Below are positions 1 to 7,978 of a stretch of 64,000 nucleotides of DNA, one piece after another. The DNA is from Pararobbsia silviterrae (GTDB lineage: Bacteria; Pseudomonadota; Gammaproteobacteria; Burkholderiales; Burkholderiaceae), in the NCBI RefSeq assembly GCF_003628125.1, contig NZ_RBZU01000006.1:1-64000 (forward strand), written 5' to 3'. Each line of letters opens with the position of its first letter. Positions within the stretch are counted from its first letter, which is position 1. The translations under genes and the position numbers were made by a program. The notes beneath the pieces are model-generated. The model ran no database searches, was not told where the DNA came from, and was given only the letters and a program-made list of their open reading frames with translations.

Positions 1-1404
1 GAGTGTGAGCGGACCGCCCGCGGCGAGTGTGGCGTTGCGGTTCGAGAGGGCTTGCGATGCGTGGATGGTCAATGCGTTTGCCGCATCGACGCGACCATTG
101 TCGAGCGCGGCGTTCGCGACGTCGAGCCTGACGTCGGTGCCTGCGTGCAACTGGCCGCTGCTCGTCAAGCGCGTCGCGTTGATGGTCAGGCTGCCCGGTT
201 GGGTGATTTTGGCAGTGGCTCCGTTATCGGTATCGGAGTGTCCGGTTGCGTTCGGGTTTGCGACAACGCTGCCACTGCCACTGCCGTTCGGCGAAGCAGG
301 AGCAGCCCCCGCCGTATCCAACTTGACTCCAGCCCCAATCCGCCCCGTGTTACCAATTTCCTGCGCAGCGAGGTTCACATCCGAACCCGCCGCCAACGTG
401 CCGCTATTCGTGACACCTTGCATGGCCGTCACCCCAAGCGCACCCGCCGCCACGACATGACCCGCACTGTTCAGGTTCGTGCCTGAAACATGCACGTCAC
501 CCGCCGCCTGCATGCGCCCCGGCGCTTCAATCGTCACATCCCCGTTTGCCGACAACTGAATATCGCCCGTCAGCGAATTGATCGAGCCTGTATCACGCAC
601 ACCCACGCCCGCCTCGGTGCCGATCAAACGTACGGCGCCGTTGCCGTACATCCCGCCAAGCGCATGTACGTCGATCGCGAATTGCGGTGCGGCACCTGCG
701 CCCGCCTGCGGGGTCACACGACCACTCGCGAGATCGACCTCATTGGCACCCGCCACGGCATGGATCGACTGTGCCCAGATCTGACCGTTGATCGTCATCG
801 CACGCGTGATCAGATCGACCGGCGAGCTTTGGGCAGACAAGCCCCCCGTGCCGACATCGATATGTCCCTGCGTGACGTTGAAGCCCGCGACCGAACCATC
901 CGCATCGAAGCTCGGCAGACCTGTCGAGAGCGTCACACGCGGCACGTTCACAAAGCCGCAGCCCGAACAGGCGATACCCGCCGGATTGGCCACGACAAGC
1001 GGAGCCGCATGTCCCGCGATCTCGCTCGGTCCTAACAACTGCGACACATTGCCGCCCGTGACCTGAAACAAGATGCGTTGCGCAGGGTTGTTACCGATGA
1101 ACGGATTGCCTTGCACCCAGCCGGCGATCTGTGTCTGCGCGGGCACGCCGTTATTGGCGATGACGACGCCCGAAGTCCCGACGTTGTAGTCGGTCAGTGG
1201 ATTGTTGGAAACCCCTTTAGGACCCACCGGAGTCGTGATGTTGACCACGGGAATACCCGAGGCGCTCGTCGTCACGACGGGGTGCGGATTAGCGGATTTA
1301 TCCGGTGTGATGGGCAGCGTCGCCTGTGCGCTTGAGACAGGCGCATATAAACCCAAAGCGCAAAGCGCCGCCAAAGCGGTGCCGAGATCGATCGTCGTCT
1401 TCAA
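1..1404 (-). CDS. TpsA-type filamentous haemagglutinin / CdiA-like exoprotein, N-terminal part (truncated by window edge)
   Basis: The minus strand is open for 468 codons and runs off the left edge. The first in-frame start after an upstream TGA is TTG at 1404, preceded by GGGGGAA. A signal peptide of about 28 residues (ending SSAQA) is followed by a TPS secretion domain. Recognisable blocks are GVSNNPLTDYNV, TQIAGWVQGNPFIG, PAQRILFQVTGGNVSQL, VVANPAGIACSGCGFVN and LITRAMTINGQIWA. From about residue 270 the protein turns into haemagglutinin repeats of the type LTSSGQLHAGTDV. TPS proteins are exported by a TpsB/FhaC beta-barrel partner, which is not in this window. The usual NPNL motif reads NPFI. 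The long extended signal peptide common in large TpsA proteins is absent. Whether it is an adhesin or a contact-dependent toxin depends on the missing C-terminus. Confidence 0.88.
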   Translation of the reverse strand, partial: MKTTIDLGTALAALCALGLYAPVSSAQATLPITPDKSANPHPVVTTSASGIPVVNITTPVGPKGVSNNPLTDYNVGTSGVVIANNGVPAQTQIAGWVQGNPFIGNNPAQRILFQVTGGNVSQLLGPSEIAGHAAPLVVANPAGIACSGCGFVNVPRVTLSTGLPSFDADGSVAGFNVTQGHIDVGTGGLSAQSSPVDLITRAMTINGQIWAQSIHAVAGANEVDLASGRVTPQAGAGAAPQFAIDVHALGGMYGNGAVRLIGTEAGVGVRDTGSINSLTGDIQLSANGDVTIEAPGRMQAAGDVHVSGTNLNSAGHVVAAGALGVTAMQGVTNSGTLAAGSDVNLAAQEIGNTGRIGAGVKLDTAGAAPASPNGSGSGSVVANPNATGHSDTDNGATAKITQPGSLTINATRLTSSGQLHAGTDVRLDVANAALDNGRVDAANALTIHASQALSNRNATLAAGGPLTL

Positions 1405-1629
1405 GACTGGTTCCCCCGTTCACGTCGTGCAACCGCGTTGAGTGAGCAAGGACGCTATCCGACGCGAAAGGGGCAACCTATCGAACAAATTCGATTTGCT
1501 GATGCACATTGCGCTCATTTGAACGCACGCCCACTTTGGATAAAAACGTCTGCAATGACGGAGAAACGGAGCTACCGCAAATTGATCAATGACCCGATGA
1601 CCTATCCGCAATTTCGTGGGCGAGGCGAC

Positions 1630-2010
1630 TTAGAAATGAATCGCATGCGTCCGAGTGTGAACCGCTCGCCGAACAGAATCGCAATCTGATTTATGGCGGA
1701 TTGCCAGTCGAAAGTCGTACACAGAGACTTGTTCAGCACGTTGCGCAGCGCCTGCCATAGCAGTTTGATCACCACCTCGTCGTTCGGGAACTGCCCCCCG
1801 CTTTTTGATGATCTTGCGCAGCTTCATGTTCAGACTTTCTATCGCGTCTGTCATACAGACGACTCGACGTATGTCCAGCGGGAACACGAAGAACGGCGCG
1901 ACGCGTTCCCAAGCGCGGCGCCACGTCCGAGCGATGTTTGAATACTTCACGCCTAGGCCACGATCCCAGCGCCCAGACGTGGGCGCCGATCCAACGTCGC
2001 TACCGGAGGC
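1630..2010 (-). pseudogene. IS256-family (mutator-type) transposase remnant, C-terminal part, frameshifted
   Basis: On the minus strand the translation contains YSNIARTWRRAWERVAPFFVFP, then TDAIESLNMKLRKIIKKRG, the conserved C-terminal signature of IS256 transposases. After a run of six G (minus strand; 1794-1799) the family reading continues in another frame as QFPNDEVVIKLLWQALRN and then INQIAILFGERFT. One base too many in the G run therefore breaks the frame. The catalytic N-terminal two thirds and the left end are missing, so this is a dead fragment. It sits about 225 bp upstream of the TpsA gene and downstream of the SDR gene. I could not identify terminal inverted repeats or a target duplication. 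Confidence 0.85.
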
Positions 2011-2065
2011 GACCGCCAACGGTTGCCTCCTTAGCCACATCCGGTAGCCTCAGCCCAAAACCGTA

Positions 2066-2836
2066 TCAACTCGCCGCGAAGTGATCGTTAAAGCCCGTGA
2101 GCTGATTCGTATAACCCTCATAGCCCTGCTCGGCCGCGAAACGCAGCGGGAGCACGCGCTTGACGAGCACTTCACGCGCGCTCGGCTGCGTCTCGAGAAT
2201 CGACACGACCTCATCGATGAACTCCGCGAGCGGCATCGCGCGCGGATCGCTCGACTGCTGCTCGCCCATAAGCTCCGTCTGCACATACGGCGGCACGATC
2301 TCGACAACATCGACGCCCGTATCTTTAAGCTGATACCGCAGCGATTCGCTAAACGAATGAATCGCAGCCTTCGTCGCGCTATAAGTCGGCGTGATCGCGA
2401 GCGGCAGGAATGCGAGGCCCGACGACACCGTGAGCACGGTCGACGACGCCTGCTTGCGCAACAACGGCAGCAGCGCAGCCGTCAAACGAATCGGTGCGAG
2501 CAAGTTCGTCGCGATCGTCGCTTCGGCGATGCTCGTGTCGATCTCGGCCGCGCGCCAATCCTCGGGCTGCATGATGCCCGCATTGTTGACTATCGCATTG
2601 AGCGTCGGAAAATCACGCCCGATTTGCGCCGCGAAACGCGCGATGTCTTGCGGATCGGTTACGTCGAGCGTCGCAGTCGCAATGCCCGGATTCGCTTTGG
2701 CAACGACGTCGAGCGTAGCCTGCCGCCGCCCCGCGACGATGACCGTATTGCCGCGGCGATGCAAAGCTTCAGCCAGCGCACGGCCGATGCCCGTTCCGCC
2801 GCCCGTAATCAAAATCGTATTACCTGAGGGTTTCAT
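2066..2836 (-). CDS. Short-chain dehydrogenase/reductase, DltE-like
   Basis: A 256-residue classical SDR. The cofactor motif TGGGTGIG is at residues 11-18, NNAG at about 84-87, the catalytic Ser in VSSG near 138-139, and Tyr152/Lys156 in YSATK. The RR pair after the second strand (AGRR, about 35-38) suggests NADP(H). The best resemblance is to the DltE/oxidoreductase subgroup, whose physiological substrates are mostly unknown. It is transcribed divergently from the HxlR regulator at 2934, with about 97 bp between the start codons. That is a common arrangement in which the HxlR protein represses the neighbouring oxidoreductase in response to electrophiles or quinones; this link is inferred. 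Confidence 0.88.
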   Translation of the reverse strand: MKPSGNTILITGGGTGIGRALAEALHRRGNTVIVAGRRQATLDVVAKANPGIATATLDVTDPQDIARFAAQIGRDFPTLNAIVNNAGIMQPEDWRAAEIDTSIAEATIATNLLAPIRLTAALLPLLRKQASSTVLTVSSGLAFLPLAITPTYSATKAAIHSFSESLRYQLKDTGVDVVEIVPPYVQTELMGEQQSSDPRAMPLAEFIDEVVSILETQPSAREVLVKRVLPLRFAAEQGYEGYTNQLTGFNDHFAAS

Positions 2837-2893
2837 GGGGGGTTCTCCCGGTTAATGTTGTGCTAGCGTAGGCCAATTACTCTCATTCAGGAA

Positions 2894-2916
2894 GTAGGCA
2901 CCGCTTTGTGCCGTAC
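2894..2916. promoter_or_regulatory. Inverted repeat in the SDR/HxlR divergent promoter region
   Basis: GGCAC (2897-2901) and GTGCC (2908-2912) form a perfect 5-bp inverted repeat with a 6-bp spacer, flanked by GTA on the left and TAC on the right. HxlR-family regulators often bind spaced inverted repeats with outer GTA/TAC. The site lies between the two divergent starts, so it could control both genes. Assignment is by position and shape only. Confidence 0.45.
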
Positions 2917-2933
2917 GCACATCGGTGTAAGTA

Positions 2934-3374
2934 ATGGATCCCATCATGGCCAACTCCCCGCAAGACCCGCGTCGCGTCGTGTTCCGATCGGAACACGGAC
3001 GCGTATCCACCCCCGAACTCGATGCACTCGTGCTCGACGTGCTCGGCCGCGTCGCCGACAAATGGACGATGTGCGTGCTCGAAGTGCTCGAACAAAACGG
3101 CGTGCTGCGTTTTACGCGCGTCGGCGAACTCGTCGGCTCGATCAGTCAACGCATGTTGACCAAGACCTTGCGCCAAATGGAAGCCGACGGACTCGTCGTG
3201 CGCACCGTGCACCCCGAAGTCCCGCCACGCGTCGAATACACACTGACCGAACTCGGTTCGAGTCTGTGCGCGGCCTTTTGCAGCGTCTGGGAATGGGCGG
3301 AAAAACACGAACCCGAATTACGCGCGCTTAGGGAAAAAGCCCACGAGCGCGAGCACGAGCCAAGCTTAGAATGA
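2934..3374 (+). CDS. HxlR-family winged-helix transcriptional regulator
   Basis: A 146-residue single-domain protein. The segment LDVLGRVADKWTMCVLEVLEQ (about 38-58) is the HxlR signature, followed by TRVGELVGSISQRMLTKTLRQMEADGLVVRT, the recognition-helix region, and the wing RVEYTLTELGSSL. An alternative start lies at 2946 (MANSPQ). The C-terminus is a charged tail (about 125-146). HxlR proteins are dimeric repressors or activators, often redox- or aldehyde-responsive through Cys. Here a Cys sits at the start of the second helix (MCVLE) in the position used by redox-sensing members. It is likely to regulate the divergent SDR gene. Confidence 0.88.
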   Translation: MDPIMANSPQDPRRVVFRSEHGRVSTPELDALVLDVLGRVADKWTMCVLEVLEQNGVLRFTRVGELVGSISQRMLTKTLRQMEADGLVVRTVHPEVPPRVEYTLTELGSSLCAAFCSVWEWAEKHEPELRALREKAHEREHEPSLE

Positions 3375-3424
3375 GCGCTCCCGGAATGTGAACCGGGTGT
3401 ACACGAATAAGAAAAGGAACCTCG

Positions 3425-4975
3425 ATGAAGCTCAGCATGTTCTCGAAGGGCGCATTATTCGGCCTGCTTGTCGCTGCACTGTCGGCCCATGCCGATACGA
3501 ACGTGGTCACGACCCAATCGGGCCGCGTCGCGGGCTCGACCGACGACGGCGTCGAATCGTTCAAAGGCATCCCTTACGCGCAACCGCCGATCGGCGCACT
3601 GCGCTGGCGCGCGCCGCAACCCGTGCATCCGTGGCAAGGCGTCAAGCAGGCGACCGCCTATGGCAAGGACTGTCTGCAGGAACCCTTTCCTGGCGATGCC
3701 GCGCCGCTTGGCGTCGGTCTTAGTGAAAATTGCCTGTTCGTCAATGTCTGGCGTCCCGCTCAAGCGCAAGCAGCCAAGCGACCCGTCATGGTCTGGATCT
3801 ATGGCGGCGGCTTCGTGAATGGCGGCTCTTCGCCGGGCGTCTATTCGGGCAGCGAATTCGCCAAGCAAGGCATCGTGTTCGTGAGCTTCAACTATCGCGT
3901 CGGCCGCTTCGGATTCTTCGCGCATCCGTCGCTGACCGCGGCGAACGCCGATCATGGCCTGCTCGGCAATTACGGTCTGATGGACCAGATCGCGGCGCTC
4001 AAGTGGGTGCAGGCCAATATCGAACAATTCGGCGGCGATCCGAAAAATGTCACGATCTTCGGCGAATCCGCGGGCGGATTTTCCGTCGCGAGTTTGTTGA
4101 CGTCGACGTTGACCGACGGCCTGTTCAACAGGGCGATCATCGAGTCGGGCTCGGGCCGCCACAACATCACACCGGGTCTCACGCTCAAGCAGGCCGAAGA
4201 TTCGGGCGTCGCGTTCGCGACGGCGAACCATATCGACGGCACCGGCGAACAGGCGCTCGACAAGCTGCGCAAGCTGCCGGCCGCCAAGGTCGTCAATGGC
4301 CTGAACATGGCGACGATGCGCGTGCCGACTTATGCGGGACCGATGATCGACGGCACGCTCGTGACGGGCGAACCGCAAGACGTCTATCAAACCGGTGCCT
4401 TCCACAAGGTGCCGCTGATCGTCGGCGCGAACGGCGCTGACCTCGGTTTTCCGCCCAAGGCCGCGACGCTCGACGACGCGCTTGCGCCGCTCGGCGCGGC
4501 CAAGAAGGAAGCCGCGCGCGCGGCGTACGACCCGAACGGCACCGCGAAGCCCGACGACGTCGCGATGATGATCGCAAGCGATCAGTTCATGGCCGAGCCC
4601 GCGCGATTCGTCGCGCGCACCTTCAGCGCGGCCGGCGCGCCGACATGGGAATACCGCTTCGGATACGTGGCCGATTCGATGAAGAAGCAATGGCCGGGCG
4701 CGGTCCATGCGAGCGAGATCCCGTATGCGTTCAACACGCTCGAAGCGCGCTACGACGGCGACGTGACCGCCGACGATCTCGCGGTCGCGAATCAGATGCA
4801 CGCGTACTGGGTCAACTTCGCGAAACATGGCGATCCGAACGGCGAAGGTCTGCCGCAATGGACACGCTATTCCGCCGAACACGACAACGTGCTCTGGTTT
4901 GCGTCGGAAGGCGCCGCGCAAACGCGTGAAGTCGCGGATCCGTGGAAAACGCGGCTCGATCTCGTGATGCCCTGA
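3425..4975 (+). CDS. Secreted type-B carboxylesterase / lipase
   Basis: A 516-residue alpha/beta hydrolase of the carboxylesterase type-B family, hydrolysing carboxylic esters. An N-terminal signal peptide (about 1-23, ending AHA) predicts export. A clear ribosome site (AAAAGGAA) precedes the ATG. The oxyanion-hole segment YGGGF is at about 126-130 and the nucleophile elbow GESAG places Ser215. His428 sits in GAVHASEIPYAF, matching the family's H-x2-E-(L/I)-PY block. The expected acid position, usually SDEG/NSDE, reads GANGADLGF, so Asp339 is the candidate third member of the triad rather than Glu. ENCLFVNVWRP is the standard second signature. It follows the HxlR gene by 50 bp on the same strand but has its own ribosome site; natural substrate unknown. 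Confidence 0.9.
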   Translation: MKLSMFSKGALFGLLVAALSAHADTNVVTTQSGRVAGSTDDGVESFKGIPYAQPPIGALRWRAPQPVHPWQGVKQATAYGKDCLQEPFPGDAAPLGVGLSENCLFVNVWRPAQAQAAKRPVMVWIYGGGFVNGGSSPGVYSGSEFAKQGIVFVSFNYRVGRFGFFAHPSLTAANADHGLLGNYGLMDQIAALKWVQANIEQFGGDPKNVTIFGESAGGFSVASLLTSTLTDGLFNRAIIESGSGRHNITPGLTLKQAEDSGVAFATANHIDGTGEQALDKLRKLPAAKVVNGLNMATMRVPTYAGPMIDGTLVTGEPQDVYQTGAFHKVPLIVGANGADLGFPPKAATLDDALAPLGAAKKEAARAAYDPNGTAKPDDVAMMIASDQFMAEPARFVARTFSAAGAPTWEYRFGYVADSMKKQWPGAVHASEIPYAFNTLEARYDGDVTADDLAVANQMHAYWVNFAKHGDPNGEGLPQWTRYSAEHDNVLWFASEGAAQTREVADPWKTRLDLVMP

Positions 4976-5096
4976 ATGCTCTGACGACGCAGCGTGTCGC
5001 GTGCGCATGTTCGCGTACGCGACGCGCGATCGTGTGATCGCACGTGCGCCTTGGCGACATCGTTGGCGATCACTTGGGCCCGATCGCGGATCCTTC

Positions 5097-5151
5097 GGCC
5101 GATTCGCATCGATTCACATCGATTCGCTTCGATGCGAAAAGCGAATCGGCC
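5097..5151. terminator. Inverted-repeat cluster between convergent genes (possible bidirectional terminator)
   Basis: GGCCGATTCGC (5097-5107) and GCGAATCGGCC (5141-5151) are a perfect 11-bp inverted repeat. An alternative inner pairing joins TTCGCATCG (5103-5111) with CGATGCGAA (5130-5138), and the loop holds repeated ATCGATT. It lies between the 3' ends of the esterase gene (+) and the diguanylate cyclase gene (-). There is no T-tract, so termination is inferred from position and stem strength. Confidence 0.4.
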
Positions 5152-5164
5152 CCGACCGACGACG

Positions 5165-6754
5165 CTAGGCGAGGTGGTCTTCGCCCACGGTTTCGAGTTC
5201 GACCGCGTCATCCGTTTCGACGCGGTTGCGGCCCTGATGCTTTGCGCGATACAGCGCCGCATCGGCTGCCTTGAGCAGTTCGCCGGCCGAGTCGAGCGAC
5301 GAGGCGCCGCGTGCATCCTTCGCGCGCCGCCGATCGGATTCGAACGTCGCGACGCCCACGCTGACAGTCACGACACGGCCTTCACTCGCTTCGTTCGGGA
5401 TCGCGAGCGCCGCGACGGCGTCGCAGATCTGTTGCGCGAGCACGCGCGCGCCGCGCCGGTCGGTTTGCGGCAAGATCATCGCGAACTCTTCGCCGCCGTA
5501 GCGCGCGGTCAGATCGCTCGGACGCTTGAGCTCGCGTTTCATCGCAAGCGCGACCGAACGCAGCACATCGTCGCCGCGCTCGTGTCCATAGCGATCGTTG
5601 AACTGCTTGAAACGATCGACGTCGACGAACAGCACCGAGAGGTTCGTGCCGTCGCGCTTCATGCGTTTCCATTCGATCTCGAGACGCTCGTCGAATCCGC
5701 GCCGATTCGCGACGGTCGTCAACGCATCGGTTCGCGAGAGCACACGCAATTCAGTCTCGACTTCCGAGCGCCGTCGAAGCTCGCTTGCGAGCAATTCGGC
5801 AAACAGCAGATAACCGATCGCGAGCACGATCATCGCACCGCCGAGGATCGACGCGCGATGACGCCACGATGCATAGATATCGCGCTCGGCCGGCGAAATG
5901 ACGAGCGTCAAACCAAAGGGCTCGATTTTCGTGTGGACGAACAGACGCCGTTCGCCGTCGAACGACGAGCGGCCGAGGAACGCGCCCGATGCCTCGTTGA
6001 CGAAGCGCGAGAAATTCGCGCCGCCGCGAATCGACGTCAACGGCCCGGCCTGGCTCGGCAACTGCGGCAAGCGCATCAGCAGCGTGCCGTCGTGTTCGAA
6101 CAAGGCGATCGCGCCATGCGGACCGATATCGAGGCCAGCAAGCAGGTCGCGGAAGTAATTGACGCTCAGCGTAATCAACGCGATCCCCGCGAACGAGCCG
6201 TCAGGATGATTGATGCGCCGGCTCAGCCCGACGATGATCGAGGCGCCGTGCGAGAGCCGCGATGCGATGGGCTGGCTGATCAACAGACCCAGATCCGGAT
6301 GCGTCTTTTGCGCCTGGAAATAATCGCGGTCCGCGTAGTTCTGCACGCGCGGCGGCACGTGCCCGGAGTCGAGCAGGATATTGCCCGACTCATCGAGAAT
6401 CAGGACCGCGCCGAGATACTTGGCCGTCAGCGCCTGATCGAACATGACCGCATCGCGCTGGCGCGCGGGCAGGGCCATCGTCTCGGGATCCTCGGCGCCC
6501 GCGACCATCGCCTTGAGCGAGAGATCGATGACCTCGAGATTGCGGCGGATATCGCGCTCGGCGACCATCGACAGATTCTGGCTGACGGTCTGCGCGCGCT
6601 GCATGGCGTCGTCGCGGCTGTCGAGCAGCACGGCGGCGCAGACGCTCAGCAGCGCGATCGCGAGGCAGAGCGCGCCCGCGACGACGGCCTTTCCGCGTTG
6701 CTGACCGATCGCGCGCCATCCCGAGCGCCACCCGCGCAGGACGCCCATGATCAT
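5165..6754 (-). CDS. Membrane-bound diguanylate cyclase with periplasmic Cache-type sensor and GGDEF domain
   Basis: About 529 residues. A transmembrane helix at about 24-45 and a second at about 302-324 bracket a roughly 255-residue periplasmic region resembling dCache sensors (DRDYFQAQ, GLLISQPI). The cytoplasmic GGDEF domain follows. The active-site loop reads GGEEF (about 420-424), and RPSD five residues upstream is an intact RxxD inhibitory I-site. It should therefore make c-di-GMP from two GTP and be product-inhibited. The chosen ATG at 6754 overlaps the stop codon of the upstream LysR gene (ATGA). A second ATG at 6748 has a better-spaced GGGG, and a third at 6799 would overlap further. 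The overlap implies translational coupling with the LysR regulator. Confidence 0.9.
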   Translation of the reverse strand: MIMGVLRGWRSGWRAIGQQRGKAVVAGALCLAIALLSVCAAVLLDSRDDAMQRAQTVSQNLSMVAERDIRRNLEVIDLSLKAMVAGAEDPETMALPARQRDAVMFDQALTAKYLGAVLILDESGNILLDSGHVPPRVQNYADRDYFQAQKTHPDLGLLISQPIASRLSHGASIIVGLSRRINHPDGSFAGIALITLSVNYFRDLLAGLDIGPHGAIALFEHDGTLLMRLPQLPSQAGPLTSIRGGANFSRFVNEASGAFLGRSSFDGERRLFVHTKIEPFGLTLVISPAERDIYASWRHRASILGGAMIVLAIGYLLFAELLASELRRRSEVETELRVLSRTDALTTVANRRGFDERLEIEWKRMKRDGTNLSVLFVDVDRFKQFNDRYGHERGDDVLRSVALAMKRELKRPSDLTARYGGEEFAMILPQTDRRGARVLAQQICDAVAALAIPNEASEGRVVTVSVGVATFESDRRRAKDARGASSLDSAGELLKAADAALYRAKHQGRNRVETDDAVELETVGEDHLA

Positions 6755-7695
6755 GGCCCCATATGCGCGGCCGGGCTCGTCCGGTTTTCGTGAGCCCATG
6801 CGCGCAGGAACTTGATGAAGGCCGTCGCGATCGGGGGAATATGCGCGTTCGCGCGATAGGCGACACCGATCGGACGGAGCTTGTAGGTGTTTTCAGGCGC
6901 GATCTGCGCGAAGCGGCCGCTGGCCGTCAACGTCGCCGCGAGCGGCGAGGGGATCATTGTCAGGAAGTCCGTGCGCGTGAGCACGTCGACGACGAGGCTC
7001 AGCGAGGCGGTTTCGAGCGCGATCGCGTCACGCGTCAGACCGAGCGCTGCCATGCCGGCCTCGACGTCGCGCCGCAGCGGGTCGAGTTCCGGACACGTGA
7101 CCCATCGATATGCGCCGAGTTCGCGGACCGTGACCTTCGCGTCGCGATCGAGCGGATGGTCTTCGCGGCCGACGATCACGAGTTCGTTGTCGACAAGTGG
7201 TTCGAAGCGCAGGCCATGTTCCTCGGGCAGCATCTGCGTGCCGCCGACCACGAGATCGACCTGGCCGCCGTCAAGTTCTTCGAGCAGACGCGGCGTCGGC
7301 CCCGGCACGACGCGAATCGACGTCTTGTGACGTTCGGCGAGGAAGCGGCTGATCGGCTCCGACATCACGCCGTTCGCGAGCGAGAACGACAGCCCGAGCC
7401 GCAATTCTCCGAATGCGCCATCGTGCACGGCCGTGCTGACCTCGGCGGCCTGCTGGCTGAGTTCGAACAGCATGCGGCCGTAATTCGCGAGCGTTTTGCC
7501 TTCATCGGTCGGCGTCGCGCCATGCTTGCCGCGCACGAGCAGCCGAACGCCGATTCGCGATTCGAGCAGGCGGATATTACGGCTCACGCCGGGTTGCGTG
7601 AGTCCGAGCCGTTCCGCGGCGGAATGAAATGAACCCAGCTCGACGATCAGATGAAGCTGGATCAAGTGTCTCGGGTCGATTAGCACACTGTGCAT
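6751..7695 (-). CDS. LysR-family transcriptional regulator
   Basis: A 314-residue LysR-type regulator. The N-terminal winged helix-turn-helix spans about 8-68 (LIVELGSFHSAAERLGLTQPGVSRNIRLLE), followed by the linker helix and a periplasmic-binding-like effector domain (about 95-300). It is divergent from the dioxygenase/dehydrogenase/hydrolase genes starting at 7979, the usual arrangement for a LysR activator of a catabolic operon. Its stop codon overlaps the start of the diguanylate cyclase gene. The effector is unknown but is presumably an aromatic acid or pathway intermediate. Regulation of its own promoter through the 7696-7978 region is likely. Confidence 0.9.
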   Translation of the reverse strand: MHSVLIDPRHLIQLHLIVELGSFHSAAERLGLTQPGVSRNIRLLESRIGVRLLVRGKHGATPTDEGKTLANYGRMLFELSQQAAEVSTAVHDGAFGELRLGLSFSLANGVMSEPISRFLAERHKTSIRVVPGPTPRLLEELDGGQVDLVVGGTQMLPEEHGLRFEPLVDNELVIVGREDHPLDRDAKVTVRELGAYRWVTCPELDPLRRDVEAGMAALGLTRDAIALETASLSLVVDVLTRTDFLTMIPSPLAATLTASGRFAQIAPENTYKLRPIGVAYRANAHIPPIATAFIKFLRAWAHENRTSPAAHMGP

Positions 7696-7978
7696 CCTTC
7701 TCGTTTGCCGGCAATTCTATCAGTGCGCACTTCGTACCTAGCCTGTCTCTTAGGGATTCCACTAGAAGGAAATCGGCGCGCTCGGACGCGTCCGAGCGCA
7801 TGGCGCGCACCCGCGCCGGCTGGGGCATTGCGGGCGGCTCGCCATCCATTGATGCCGGAAGTTATGGATCGGCGGGACGACGGCATTCTTTTGATTGGAC
7901 GCTGATCGGGCGCGTTTCGTACGCTTCGCTTCCACTAGGCGGAACAGCCGGACCTTATCAGGAAGAGGGAGACGCTCC
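7696..7978. promoter_or_regulatory. Divergent promoter region LysR / dioxygenase with a 22-bp perfect palindrome (7778-7799)
   Basis: The 283-bp gap holds no gene. A perfect 22-bp palindrome with half-site GCGCTCGGACG lies at 7778-7799. A TTCC-N7-GGAA inverted repeat lies at 7757-7771. The dioxygenase gene is preceded by a strong ribosome site (GGAAGAGGGA, 7961-7970). Either repeat could be the LysR operator. Classical T-N11-A LysR boxes are too degenerate to assign by eye. Confidence 0.5.

Noticed and set aside
1630-2010. Programmed ribosomal frameshift in an active IS element
   Set aside because: The N-terminal catalytic part of the transposase is missing, and IS256 elements do not normally use frameshifting.
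4994-6793. Plus-strand open frame of about 600 codons opposite the GGDEF gene
   Set aside because: It has no recognisable motif and is Arg-rich; the minus strand has GGEEF and Cache features.
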